From: an uncultured Collinsella sp.
GTDB lineage: Bacteria > Actinomycetota > Coriobacteriia > Coriobacteriales > Coriobacteriaceae
Length of the DNA: 12,353 bases
Reading direction: 5' to 3'
NCBI GenBank assembly: GCA_900554595.1
Contig: USHZ01000044.1
Coordinates: forward strand, 1-12,353
Under the pieces are notes generated by a model. It searched no databases and was not told the origin of the DNA. It saw only the letters and a program-made list of their open reading frames with translations. A program made the position numbers and the translations under genes. The first letter of the stretch is position 1. Every line of letters starts with the position of its first letter. Positions 1-5,890 of this stretch are shown here, piece by piece.

Positions 1-2
1 TC

Positions 3-59
3 CGCACGAGCCGGAGAGCACTTAATGTGCTCTCCGTGCGAGCAGGACTGTCCGAACAG
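3..59. other. Hairpin cluster downstream of manA
   Basis: This non-coding edge region holds a strong inverted repeat. GGAGAGCAC (13-21) and GTGCTCTCC (27-35) pair around a TTAAT loop, and an outer CGCAC (3-7) pairs with GTGCG (36-40) across a 5-base bulge. A small CTGT/ACAG hairpin follows at 48-59. It lies 50-105 bases beyond the manA stop codon on the minus strand, so it could help end or stabilise the gntR-manA transcript. There is no T-run on either side, so it is not a standard intrinsic terminator. It could equally belong to a gene left of the window. Confidence 0.45.
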
Positions 60-108
60 GCGATCAAACCCCGCGCCCCATCCCGGCGAGCGCTCGGGGA
101 TCGATAGC

Positions 109-1041
109 TTACAGATGCGAGACGATCAGTTCCATCTTGCCTTCGAGTTCGATCTGGTCCACGGTGCTCTGGGCCAGCAGGTGGCTGCCCTTGTGAACGG
201 GCTCGCCGCACACGGCGCCCTCGCCGTCGATGACCGACAGGCACATGAAGGGCCAGCGCTGCTCCAAGGTCTTGCTGCCGTTGACGCGCACGCGATCGAC
301 GGTGTAGCAGGGGTTGGACTCGAGCTCGGTTACGCCATCAACCTCGGGTGCGGTTACGGTACCGTCGGTCGGTGCCTGCGCGTTAAAGTCGATACAGTCG
401 AGGCTCTGCTCAATGTGAAGTGGGCGCAGCTTGCCGTCGGTGCCGGGGCGGTCGTAGTCGTACAGGCGATACGTCACGTCGCTCGACTGCTGCGTCTCCA
501 GAATCAGCGTGCCGGTCTTGATGGCGTGCACGGTGCCGGAGTCGATCTGGAAAAAGTCGCCCTTGTGAATCGGCAGCACGTTGAGCATGTCGTCCCAACG
601 GCCTTCCTCGATCATCTGTGCGGCCTCGGCGCGGTCCTTGGCACGCTGGCCGACGATGATCGTGGCGCCGGGCTCGCAGTCCAGCACATACCAGCACTCG
701 GTTTTGCCCAGGCTGCCGTTCTCGTGCTCGGCGGCGTACTCGTCGTTGGGATGAATCTGGATCGAAAGGTCGTCCTTGGCGTCCAGAATCTTGATGAGCA
801 GCGGGAACTCCTTGCCCTCGCAATTGCCAAAGAGCTCGCGGTGCTCGGCCCACAGCCACGAAAGCGTGTGGCCTGTATACGGGCCCTCCGCAATCTGGCA
901 GTCGCCGTTGGGGTGTGCCGAGATGGCCCAGCACTCACCGATGGGACCCTCGGGAATGTCGTAGCCAAACACGGTCTCCAGCTGGCGGCCGCCCCAGATC
1001 TTCTCGTGGAAGATCGGCGTGAGTTTAATCAAATCGGACAT
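109..1041 (-). CDS. manA: Mannose-6-phosphate isomerase, class I (short form)
   Basis: This 310-residue cytosolic zinc enzyme interconverts mannose 6-phosphate and fructose 6-phosphate, linking mannose use to glycolysis and supplying mannose units for glycans. The cupin metal site is visible: IQIHP gives Gln95 and His97, GKTECWYVL gives Glu115, and SGTVHAI gives His172. The family signature QQSSDVTYRLYDYDR follows at about 184-198 and carries the catalytic Arg192. The length matches the short Firmicutes/Actinobacteria form rather than the roughly 390-residue E. coli enzyme. I chose the ATG at 1041 because GGGAG lies 7 bases upstream; the ATG two codons earlier is too close to that site, and the longer open frame reaches back toward gntR without a better one. 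It lies 72 bases downstream of the GntR gene on the same strand, probably in one transcript. Its assignment to this family is firm; the in vivo sugar pathway is inferred. Confidence 0.93.
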   Translation of the reverse strand: MSDLIKLTPIFHEKIWGGRQLETVFGYDIPEGPIGECWAISAHPNGDCQIAEGPYTGHTLSWLWAEHRELFGNCEGKEFPLLIKILDAKDDLSIQIHPNDEYAAEHENGSLGKTECWYVLDCEPGATIIVGQRAKDRAEAAQMIEEGRWDDMLNVLPIHKGDFFQIDSGTVHAIKTGTLILETQQSSDVTYRLYDYDRPGTDGKLRPLHIEQSLDCIDFNAQAPTDGTVTAPEVDGVTELESNPCYTVDRVRVNGSKTLEQRWPFMCLSVIDGEGAVCGEPVHKGSHLLAQSTVDQIELEGKMELIVSHL

Positions 1042-1113
1042 GTGCATACTCCCATAAGGTTGTGCGGGTGCCGCGTAAGACAGCTCAAAACGAGCACCCA
1101 CCGGATTACAAAA

Positions 1114-1833
1114 CTAGGCCAGCGTTACGTTGTGCAGCTCAAAGCGGTCGCCTACGTTGTGCGAGACAGAATATTCAAACGCGGTGCCGCTATCCAAGAA
1201 GCCAATCTGGTTGAGTTCGAGCAGGGGAGAGCCGGGTTTGGTATCCAGGCGCTCAGCCTCTTCTTCAGTTGCCGCGACAGCGCGAATGGTACGGTGGAAA
1301 CTCGAGATCTTGAGTCCGCACTGCTCGCGGATGAAGCTGTAGACCGATGCGTACAGGTCTTTTTTCTTAAGACCCGGAATCAGCTCGAGTGGCATATAGG
1401 TGTACTCAATAACGATGGGCTGACCATCGACCTCGCGTACGCGCACGATGTGATAGGCAAAGTCGTCTTCGGCCATTCCCAGCTGGGTCGCAACCTCTGC
1501 CGGCGGATTGACGATCGAGAAATCGTAGACCACCGAGGTTACCTTCTCCCCGCGGTGCTCATACGAAAAACCCTGGGCGCGGTCATTCTTGCCCTGGAAA
1601 AATGCCTGGTCGGGAAGACCCGCCGTGTCCTTAACGTAGGTGCCCGACCCGCGCCGGCTGGTGACAAGGCCCTCCTCGGTGATCTGCTCGATAGCTCGCT
1701 TGACGGTGATTTTGGAAACGCTATAGAGCTCGCAGAACTCAACGACGGTGGGTAGCTTGTCGCCCGGTTTAAGAGCGCCGTCCTCGATGCTTCGACGGAT
1801 ATCTGCAGCTATTGCCTCGTATTTGGGAATCAT
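1114..1833 (-). CDS. GntR-family (HutC/UTRA) transcriptional regulator
   Basis: This 239-residue protein is a sugar-responsive DNA-binding regulator. The N-terminal winged helix-turn-helix covers about residues 4-68: a start like YEAIAADIRRSIEDG, the PGDKLPTVVEF turn, a recognition helix near VSKITVKRAI (39-48), and the wing GLVTSRRGSGTYV (55-67). A UTRA effector domain occupies about 95-235, including the EYTYMPLELIPG strand region and a C-terminal FEYSVSHNVGDRFEL segment typical of HutC-type proteins that bind sugar phosphates. The start at 1833 is set by a strong GGAGG 5 bases upstream; the longer open frame upstream lacks a good site. It is followed by manA and faces the ROK kinase gene across an AT-rich region with a 14-bp palindrome, so it probably controls one or both. 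The effector is unknown; a hexose or hexosamine phosphate is likely. The family is firm, the regulon is inference. Confidence 0.93.
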   Translation of the reverse strand: MIPKYEAIAADIRRSIEDGALKPGDKLPTVVEFCELYSVSKITVKRAIEQITEEGLVTSRRGSGTYVKDTAGLPDQAFFQGKNDRAQGFSYEHRGEKVTSVVYDFSIVNPPAEVATQLGMAEDDFAYHIVRVREVDGQPIVIEYTYMPLELIPGLKKKDLYASVYSFIREQCGLKISSFHRTIRAVAATEEEAERLDTKPGSPLLELNQIGFLDSGTAFEYSVSHNVGDRFELHNVTLA

Positions 1834-1857
1834 GGAACCTCCTTTCCAGCTTGATTG

Positions 1858-1874
1858 AGTATAAAAAAAGTATA
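1858..1874 (-). promoter_or_regulatory. Tandem -10 hexamers upstream of gntR
   Basis: On the minus strand TATACT occurs twice, at 1858-1863 and 1869-1874, 11 bases apart and separated by a T-run. Either would start a transcript 18-30 bases before the gntR start codon. I see no good TTGACA-like -35 at the right distance from either, so the strength is uncertain; the paired AGTATA steps could also be a short operator repeat. Confidence 0.45.
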
Positions 1875-1951
1875 GTCCACGCCTAAGCATCCCTATTGCG
1901 TTTTTGAAAAGTTCGAGAAAGATAAAATTAAAAAACGCTTCTCTTTATCAA

Positions 1952-1965
1952 TTAGAGCGCTCTAA
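1952..1965. promoter_or_regulatory. Palindromic operator candidate TTAGAGCGCTCTAA
   Basis: TTAGAGCGCTCTAA is a perfect 14-bp palindrome about 120 bases upstream of gntR and 208 bases upstream of the ROK kinase. Its size and symmetry fit a dimeric repressor. The neighbouring GntR protein is the nearest candidate, but the AGCGCT centre also looks like sites bound by LacI-family proteins, so the binder could be encoded elsewhere. Confidence 0.5.
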
Positions 1966-2077
1966 ATGAATATGCATTCGAATAATGTGGTATTGAGCAA
2001 ATTGATCGGCTCGAAGATGGGGTTGGGCTGTTTTGCCGCCCAGCGAACCGAATCTCATGCCTTGCGTTTTCCCAGAT

Positions 2078-2118
2078 AAAACCTGCCAAAACAAACCTGT
2101 CCCTTTTTGGCAGGTTTT
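2078..2118. repeat. Inverted repeat with GGGACAGGTTT core, copy 1
   Basis: AAAACCTGCCAAAA (2078-2091) and TTTTGGCAGGTTTT (2105-2118) form a perfect 14-bp stem with a 13-base loop. The loop region contains, on the minus strand, GGGACAGGTTT (2093-2103). A T-rich 3' arm makes it look like an intrinsic terminator, yet it lies between divergent genes, where termination has no obvious purpose unless it acts in the kinase leader or blocks antisense reading. It shares its core motif and layout with the elements at 3132-3198 and 5890-5943. Confidence 0.65.
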
Positions 2119-2132
2119 TGCCTGGGGAGCGG

Positions 2133-2138
2133 TACCAT
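2133..2138 (+). promoter_or_regulatory. Weak -10 candidate for the ROK kinase
   Basis: TACCAT matches TATAAT at four of six positions and ends 34 bases before the start codon. The same TACCAT lies at 3241-3246 in front of ppaC. No convincing -35 lies 16-18 bases upstream; the nearest TTGGCA, inside the hairpin arm, is 20 bases away. Confidence 0.25.
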
Positions 2139-2172
2139 ACAAGCAATGTTTAAACGAGAAAGGCGGGCTCCC

Positions 2173-3126
2173 ATGGAACCTAAGCAGTACTACATCGGCA
2201 TCGACGTCGGCGGCACTTCGGTTAAGGAGGGCCTGTTCGACGAGGACGGAAACCTGCTGGCCAAGGCCAGTGTGCCCACGCCTCCCATCGTTGACGCTGC
2301 GGGCTTTGCCGCGGTGACCGAGGCTATCGACCAGGTGGTCGCCAAGGCCCAGATTCCGCGCGCCTTTGTGGCGGGCATTGGCCTGGCCGTTCCGTGCCCC
2401 ATCCCGGCGTCGGGCGATGCCAAGGTTAAGGCCAACATTGCCATTAACCTGCCCGAGCTTAGGATCGCCATTCAGGAGCACTGCCCCGACGCGGTCGTTA
2501 AGTACGAGAACGATGCCAACGCCGCTGCCATGGGCGAGGCCTGGCTCGGTTCTGCCAAGGGCGTGCAAAACGTGGTGATGGTCACCATCGGTACCGGCGT
2601 GGGCGGCGGCGTTATCGTCAACGGCGACGTGGTGTCGGGCGTTGTGGGTGCCGGCGGCGAGATCGGCCATATGTGCCTGAATCCCGACGAGGAGCGCACC
2701 TGCGGCTGTGGCGGCCATGGTCACCTGGAGCAGTATTCCAGCGCCACCGGTGTGGTGAGCAACTACCTGGCCGAGTGCAAGAAGGCAGGCGTCGAGCCCA
2801 TCGAGCTCACCGGCCCCTCCGATTCCAAGGACGTGTTCCAGGCCTGCCGCGAGGGTGACAAGCTCGCGTTAGCAGCTGCCGATACCATGGCCGACTACCT
2901 CGGCCGCGCCCTGGCGCTTATTGCCAACGTGGTCGACCCCGAGATGTTCCTGATCGGTGGCGGCGCGTCCGCTTCGGCCGATGTCTACCTCGACGCAGTT
3001 CGCGAGCACTTCCAGCGCTACGCGCTTTCCGCCTCGCGCGAGACGCCCATTAAGGTCGCATCGCTCGGCAACGACGCCGGCATCATCGGTGCCGCCTACG
3101 TAGCCCTGCGCGCCGCCGGTAAATAG
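2173..3126 (+). CDS. ROK-family sugar kinase, probable glucokinase
   Basis: This 317-residue cytosolic kinase probably phosphorylates glucose (or a related hexose) with ATP. The N-terminal phosphate-binding motif is IGIDVGGTSVK (Asp11, Gly13, Gly14, Thr15). The catalytic base is Asp114 in ENDANAAAMGE, and the second glycine-rich motif is VTIGTGVGGG (137-146). GGEIGH (161-166) provides substrate-contacting Glu163 and zinc-binding His166, followed by the ROK zinc motif CGCGGHGHLE (177-186), in which the usual third cysteine is His184. The start at 2173 has GAAAGG 9 bases upstream; an earlier in-frame ATG at 2107 falls inside the hairpin arm and lacks a binding site. It is divergent from gntR-manA, which supports a hexose role. 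N-acetylmannosamine or other hexose kinases of the ROK family are alternatives, and sequence alone does not fix the substrate. Confidence 0.88.
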   Translation: MEPKQYYIGIDVGGTSVKEGLFDEDGNLLAKASVPTPPIVDAAGFAAVTEAIDQVVAKAQIPRAFVAGIGLAVPCPIPASGDAKVKANIAINLPELRIAIQEHCPDAVVKYENDANAAAMGEAWLGSAKGVQNVVMVTIGTGVGGGVIVNGDVVSGVVGAGGEIGHMCLNPDEERTCGCGGHGHLEQYSSATGVVSNYLAECKKAGVEPIELTGPSDSKDVFQACREGDKLALAAADTMADYLGRALALIANVVDPEMFLIGGGASASADVYLDAVREHFQRYALSASRETPIKVASLGNDAGIIGAAYVALRAAGK

Positions 3127-3131
3127 CTGGT

Positions 3132-3198
3132 GCAAGGGGCAGGTAGTGAGGGGGACAGGCTTCGCCCTTGACCTCGCCCCAACACTTGCCCCAAATTG
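3132..3198. repeat. Imperfect inverted repeat with GGGACAGGCTT core, copy 2
   Basis: Just after the ROK kinase stop codon, GCAAGGGGCA (3132-3141) pairs with TGCCCC plus TTGC (3188-3198, with an AAA bulge), and GAGG (3148-3151) pairs with CCTC (3172-3175). The plus strand carries GGGACAGGCTT at 3152-3162 in the interior. No T-run follows, so it is a poor intrinsic terminator, although it may stabilise the 3' end of the kinase transcript. The core motif is shared with the elements at 2078-2118 and 5890-5943. Confidence 0.5.
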
Positions 3199-3240
3199 CG
3201 CCGCGGCCCTTCCGTCCCCTAGGGTTCGGCGTCAGCGTGC

Positions 3241-3246
3241 TACCAT
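3241..3246 (+). promoter_or_regulatory. Weak -10 candidate for ppaC
   Basis: TACCAT, 38 bases before the ppaC start codon, matches the -10 consensus at four of six positions and repeats the hexamer found before the ROK kinase. No clear -35 is visible. Confidence 0.25.
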
Positions 3247-3284
3247 AGCTACGTCCAAGTACACATATCAAGTGGAGGAAACCC

Positions 3285-4208
3285 ATGGCAAACGTTCTTG
3301 TCTTTGGTCACCAGAATCCCGATAACGACGCCATCATGAGCGCCGTCGTCCTGTCCCAGCTGCTCAACCAGGTTGAGTATGCCGGCAACACCTACGAGGC
3401 CTGCGCCCTTGGTCAGCTTCCGGCCGAGTCCGCCAAGCTGCTCGCCGACGCCGGCATCGCCGAGCCCCGCGTGATCGAGTCCGTCGAGGCCGGTCAGCTC
3501 GTCGTCCTCACCGACCACAACGAGTCCGCCCAGTCCGTCGCCGGCCTTAAGGACGCCACGGTCTTTGGCGTCGTCGACCATCACCGCATCGGCGACTTCG
3601 AGACCGCCGGCCCGCTGCACTACATCTGCCTGCCTTGGGGCTCCAGCTGCACCATCGTCACCAAGCTCGCCGACGTGCTCGGCGTTGAGCTTTCCGACGT
3701 CCAGGCCAAGCTGCTGCTCTCGGCCATGATGACCGACACGCTCATGCTCAAGAGCCCCACCACCACCGATGTCGACCGCGTCGTCGCCGCCAAGCTCGGC
3801 GAGCAGGTGGGTGTCGACCCGGTCAAGTTTGGCATGGAGGTCTTCCTCACCCGTCCGTCCGGCTCCTTCACCGCAGCCGAGATGGTCGGCAACGACATCA
3901 AGATGTTCGAGCCCGCTGGCAAGAAGCTGCTCATCGGCCAGTACGAGACCGTCGACAAGACCCGCGCACTCGGCATGATCGACGAGATCCGTGAGGCAAT
4001 GCGCGCCTACGCCGCCGAGAAGGGTGCTGACGGCATTGTCCTGTGCATCACCGACATCATGGAAGAGGGCTCGCAGGTCCTGCTCGAGGGCGAGACCGAG
4101 GCTGCTCAGAAGGGCTTGGGTATTGCCGACGAGCACGACGGCGTCTGGATGCCGGGCGTCCTCTCCCGTAAGAAGCAGGTCGCTGCCCCCATCATGGCCG
4201 CCTGCTAG
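3285..4208 (+). CDS. ppaC: Manganese-dependent inorganic pyrophosphatase (family II)
   Basis: This 307-residue soluble enzyme hydrolyses pyrophosphate to two phosphates, pulling forward nucleic acid, protein and cell-wall precursor synthesis. It belongs to the DHH phosphoesterase family. Metal ligands are visible in GHQNPDNDAI (His9, Asp13, Asp15), TDHNE (Asp77), the DHH motif VVDHHRIGDF (Asp98, His99, His100) and MTDTLMLKSPTTT (Asp151). The C-terminal DHHA2 domain ends with the phosphate-binding SRKKQV (294-299). No CBS or DRTGG regulatory insert is present, so it is the simple, adenine-nucleotide-independent form. Length matches the family at about 310 residues. The start has GGAGG 7 bases upstream, and a strong terminator follows, so it is probably a single-gene unit, although read-through into the nhaA leader is possible. 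Confidence 0.96.
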   Translation: MANVLVFGHQNPDNDAIMSAVVLSQLLNQVEYAGNTYEACALGQLPAESAKLLADAGIAEPRVIESVEAGQLVVLTDHNESAQSVAGLKDATVFGVVDHHRIGDFETAGPLHYICLPWGSSCTIVTKLADVLGVELSDVQAKLLLSAMMTDTLMLKSPTTTDVDRVVAAKLGEQVGVDPVKFGMEVFLTRPSGSFTAAEMVGNDIKMFEPAGKKLLIGQYETVDKTRALGMIDEIREAMRAYAAEKGADGIVLCITDIMEEGSQVLLEGETEAAQKGLGIADEHDGVWMPGVLSRKKQVAAPIMAAC

Positions 4209-4228
4209 GTTCTTTTGACCTAACACCG

Positions 4229-4268
4229 ACGACCGGATCGCGGACGCCCCGCGCTCCGGTCGTTTTTT
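4229..4268 (+). terminator. Intrinsic terminator after ppaC
   Basis: ACGACCGGA (4229-4237) pairs with TCCGGTCGT (4255-4263), with an inner CGCGG (4239-4243) / CCGCG (4249-4253) stem across one T-C mismatch and a 5-base loop. A run of six Ts (4263-4268) follows. It begins 20 bases after the ppaC stop codon. Confidence 0.9.
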
Positions 4269-4476
4269 GTGCACGGCGCCGCGTCGTCTCTTGGACAGGC
4301 GTGCCCGCGCCGTTGAGCAAATAATGTTCAACCTGTGGTTCCGCTTTTCGGCCACGCCTGCGTGCTTGTCGTGCAGGGTAGGCTAGATGCAAGCGTAATA
4401 CGTTAGAGCGCGGCGCCGCCACTTGGGCGGGCCGTGCTTTTTTAAGACGGGAGCCATCCCGTGAAAGGAGCCGCCC
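4269..4476 (+). promoter_or_regulatory. Structured leader region of nhaA
   Basis: These 208 bases hold no gene. Elements in order: CGGCGCCGCG (4274-4283), a perfect complement of CGCGGCGCCG at 4409-4418; a hairpin GTTGAGCA / TGTTCAAC (4312-4332, one G-T pair, AATAA loop); a terminator-like hairpin (4407-4443); and ACGGGA / TCCCGT (4447-4462) just before the ribosome binding site. I cannot place the promoter: TAGGCT (4379-4384) and TAATAC (4396-4401) are weak -10 candidates. The layout resembles a regulated leader; a link to the known ion-sensing RNAs found upstream of nhaA is only a hypothesis. Confidence 0.5.
4407..4443 (+). terminator. Terminator-like hairpin in the nhaA leader (possible attenuator)
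   Basis: AGCGCGGC (4407-4414) pairs with GCCGTGCT (4431-4438), with one G-T pair. After a single bulged G, CCGCC (4416-4420) pairs with GGCGG (4426-4430) around an ACTTG loop. Six Ts (4438-4443) follow. It is separate from the ppaC terminator, which lies 140 bases upstream, and it is 33 bases before the nhaA start codon, a position that fits an attenuator better than a second ppaC terminator. Confidence 0.65.
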
Positions 4477-5835
4477 ATGGCAGCAACTGAGCAGCTGTTC
4501 AACGTTCGTGAGCGCAAGCGCTTTGAGCGTCACGATATCTGGGAGCGCATCGCCGAGAACGGCACGATTTCCGCCGCCGTCATGGTCTTCGCCGCCATCG
4601 CCGCCGTCATTTGCGCCAATACCGATGCCTACGAGGCCATCCATCACTTTTTGGAGACCCCGCTGTATGTGGGTCTGGGCAACCTTACGGCCGGTCTCAC
4701 CGTTGAGCTTTTCGTCAACGACTTCCTCATGGCGATTTTCTTTTTGTTGGTGGGCATTGAGCTTAAGTACGAGATGACGGTCGGAGAGCTCAAGAATCCA
4801 CGTCAGGCCATGCTTCCCATGCTGGCGGCCGTGGGCGGCGTCGTTGTTCCCGCCTGCATCTACCTGATCTTTAACCATGCCGGCGCCCGCAACGGTTGGG
4901 CCATCCCCATGGCAACCGATATTGCCTTTGCGCTGGGCGTGCTGTCGCTTTTGGGCAATCGCGTGCCCAACGGCGTGCGCGTGTTCTTCTCGACGCTCGC
5001 CATCGCCGACGACCTCATCTCCATCGCCGCCATCGCCATCTTCTACGGTCAGAGTCCCAATCCGTTTTGGTTGGGCGCCGCCGCGCTTGTGACCTGCGCA
5101 CTCGTGTGGCTCAACAAGACGCAGCATTACCGCCTTGCCCCGTATTCGGTACTGGGTCTGCTGTTGTGGTTCTGCATGTTCAAGAGCGGCGTACATGCCA
5201 CGCTTGCTGGCGTCATCCTGGCCTTCACCATTCCGGCCAAGTGCGGCGTCAAGCTCGATAGTCTCACCGATTGGCTGGGCGAGTGCCTGCCGCTGCTCGA
5301 TGACCGCTACGACGACGAGGCACACATCCTGGGCCAGCATGACTTTACCGTCTCGACTACCAAGGTCGAGCGCGTCATGCACCGCGTGACCCCGCCGCTC
5401 ATCCGCATGGAGCGTCTGATCTCCACGCCGGTCAACTTTGTGATCCTGCCGATCTTTGCGTTCGTGAACGCACAGGTTCGCCTAGTGGGCGTGGACATGA
5501 GCACGCTGCTCACCGACCCGGTGACGCTCGGCGTGTACTTTGGCATGCTGCTGGGCAAGCCGATCGGTATCTTTGGCATGACGTTTGCCCTGGTTAAGCT
5601 TAGGGCCTGCGAGCTGCCGCGCAATGTCAACTGGCACATGATTGCCGGTGTGGGCATTCTGGGCGGTATCGGCTTTACTATGTCGATTCTCATCAGCGGC
5701 CTTGCCTTCCCGACGGCCCAGTTTGAGGTTCTGGCTGCCAAGGCCGCCATCCTTGCCGGTTCGGTCACCGCTGCCGTGCTCGGCATGATCTACATGAGTG
5801 TGGTCTGCAAACACCCCGCGCCCAAGGACGAGTAA
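4477..5835 (+). CDS. nhaA: Na+/H+ antiporter NhaA
   Basis: This 452-residue inner-membrane antiporter exports Na+ or Li+ in exchange for protons and supports pH and sodium homeostasis. Roughly twelve hydrophobic segments are visible from about residue 30 to 440. Family signatures include the amphipathic HDIWERIAENG start, the FFLLVGIELKYEM segment (88-100), MATDIAFALGV with the conserved Asp148, and LAIADDL with the paired Asp178-Asp179 that bind the transported ion. A hydrophilic stretch at about 265-310, rich in Asp and His, separates the two halves, and GGIGFTMSILISGLAF lies in a late helix. Length is somewhat greater than E. coli NhaA (388 residues) because of the tails and that loop. AAAGGAG lies 6 bases upstream of the start. 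The structured leader before it suggests regulation at the RNA level. A perfect terminator follows, so it is probably transcribed alone. Confidence 0.96.
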   Translation: MAATEQLFNVRERKRFERHDIWERIAENGTISAAVMVFAAIAAVICANTDAYEAIHHFLETPLYVGLGNLTAGLTVELFVNDFLMAIFFLLVGIELKYEMTVGELKNPRQAMLPMLAAVGGVVVPACIYLIFNHAGARNGWAIPMATDIAFALGVLSLLGNRVPNGVRVFFSTLAIADDLISIAAIAIFYGQSPNPFWLGAAALVTCALVWLNKTQHYRLAPYSVLGLLLWFCMFKSGVHATLAGVILAFTIPAKCGVKLDSLTDWLGECLPLLDDRYDDEAHILGQHDFTVSTTKVERVMHRVTPPLIRMERLISTPVNFVILPIFAFVNAQVRLVGVDMSTLLTDPVTLGVYFGMLLGKPIGIFGMTFALVKLRACELPRNVNWHMIAGVGILGGIGFTMSILISGLAFPTAQFEVLAAKAAILAGSVTAAVLGMIYMSVVCKHPAPKDE

Positions 5836-5852
5836 GGGCACATACAAGTTTG

Positions 5853-5890
5853 AAAACGCCGCCTGTGAACACCATCACAGGCGGCGTTTT
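5853..5890. terminator. Bidirectional intrinsic terminator between nhaA and the minus-strand gene
   Basis: AAAACGCCGCCTGTGA (5853-5868) and TCACAGGCGGCGTTTT (5875-5890) form a perfect 16-bp stem with a 6-base loop. The T-rich 3' arm exists on both strands, so it can end nhaA (stop 18 bases upstream) and transcription from the convergent gene at 5947-6201. Confidence 0.92.

Larger units (their letters stand above)
1834..2172. promoter_or_regulatory. Divergent AT-rich control region between gntR and ROK kinase
   Basis: These 339 bases contain no gene I can support. They are visibly AT-rich against GC-rich flanks, most strongly at 1855-2000. In order they hold two TATACT hexamers for gntR (minus strand), an inverted repeat GCGTTTTT (1898-1905) / AAAAACGC (1931-1938), a perfect 14-bp palindrome at 1952-1965, a long perfect hairpin at 2078-2118, and a weak -10-like TACCAT at 2133-2138 facing the kinase. 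The arrangement suits shared control of the divergent gntR-manA and ROK units. Confidence 0.7.

Noticed and set aside
1042..1101. Longer N terminus for manA
   Set aside because: The extra residues are not family-like, and a ribosome binding site is correctly placed for the ATG at 1041.
25..1755. Very long open frame of 576 codons on the plus strand
   Set aside because: It is antisense to manA and gntR, whose protein motifs are clear. GC-rich genes often leave long open antisense frames, and its translation shows no family features.
2107..2172. Earlier ATG for the ROK kinase
   Set aside because: It falls in the arm of the hairpin at 2078-2118 with no binding site, and would add 22 residues before the usual ROK N terminus.
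3343..3358. Another GGGACAGG-like match (minus strand) within ppaC
   Set aside because: It is in coding sequence, fails the full 11-base core and has no inverted arms; one or two chance matches to seven bases are expected.
3249..4355. Long minus-strand open frame over ppaC
   Set aside because: Antisense shadow of the pyrophosphatase, with a biased Gly/Asp/Leu composition and crossing the ppaC terminator.
4269..4476. Firm call of an nhaA-I or Na+-I riboswitch
   Set aside because: I cannot match the consensus by eye; only the hairpins are certain, so it remains a hypothesis.
4192..5382. Long minus-strand open frame over the nhaA leader and gene
   Set aside because: Antisense to nhaA, low-complexity translation, and it runs through two terminator hairpins.
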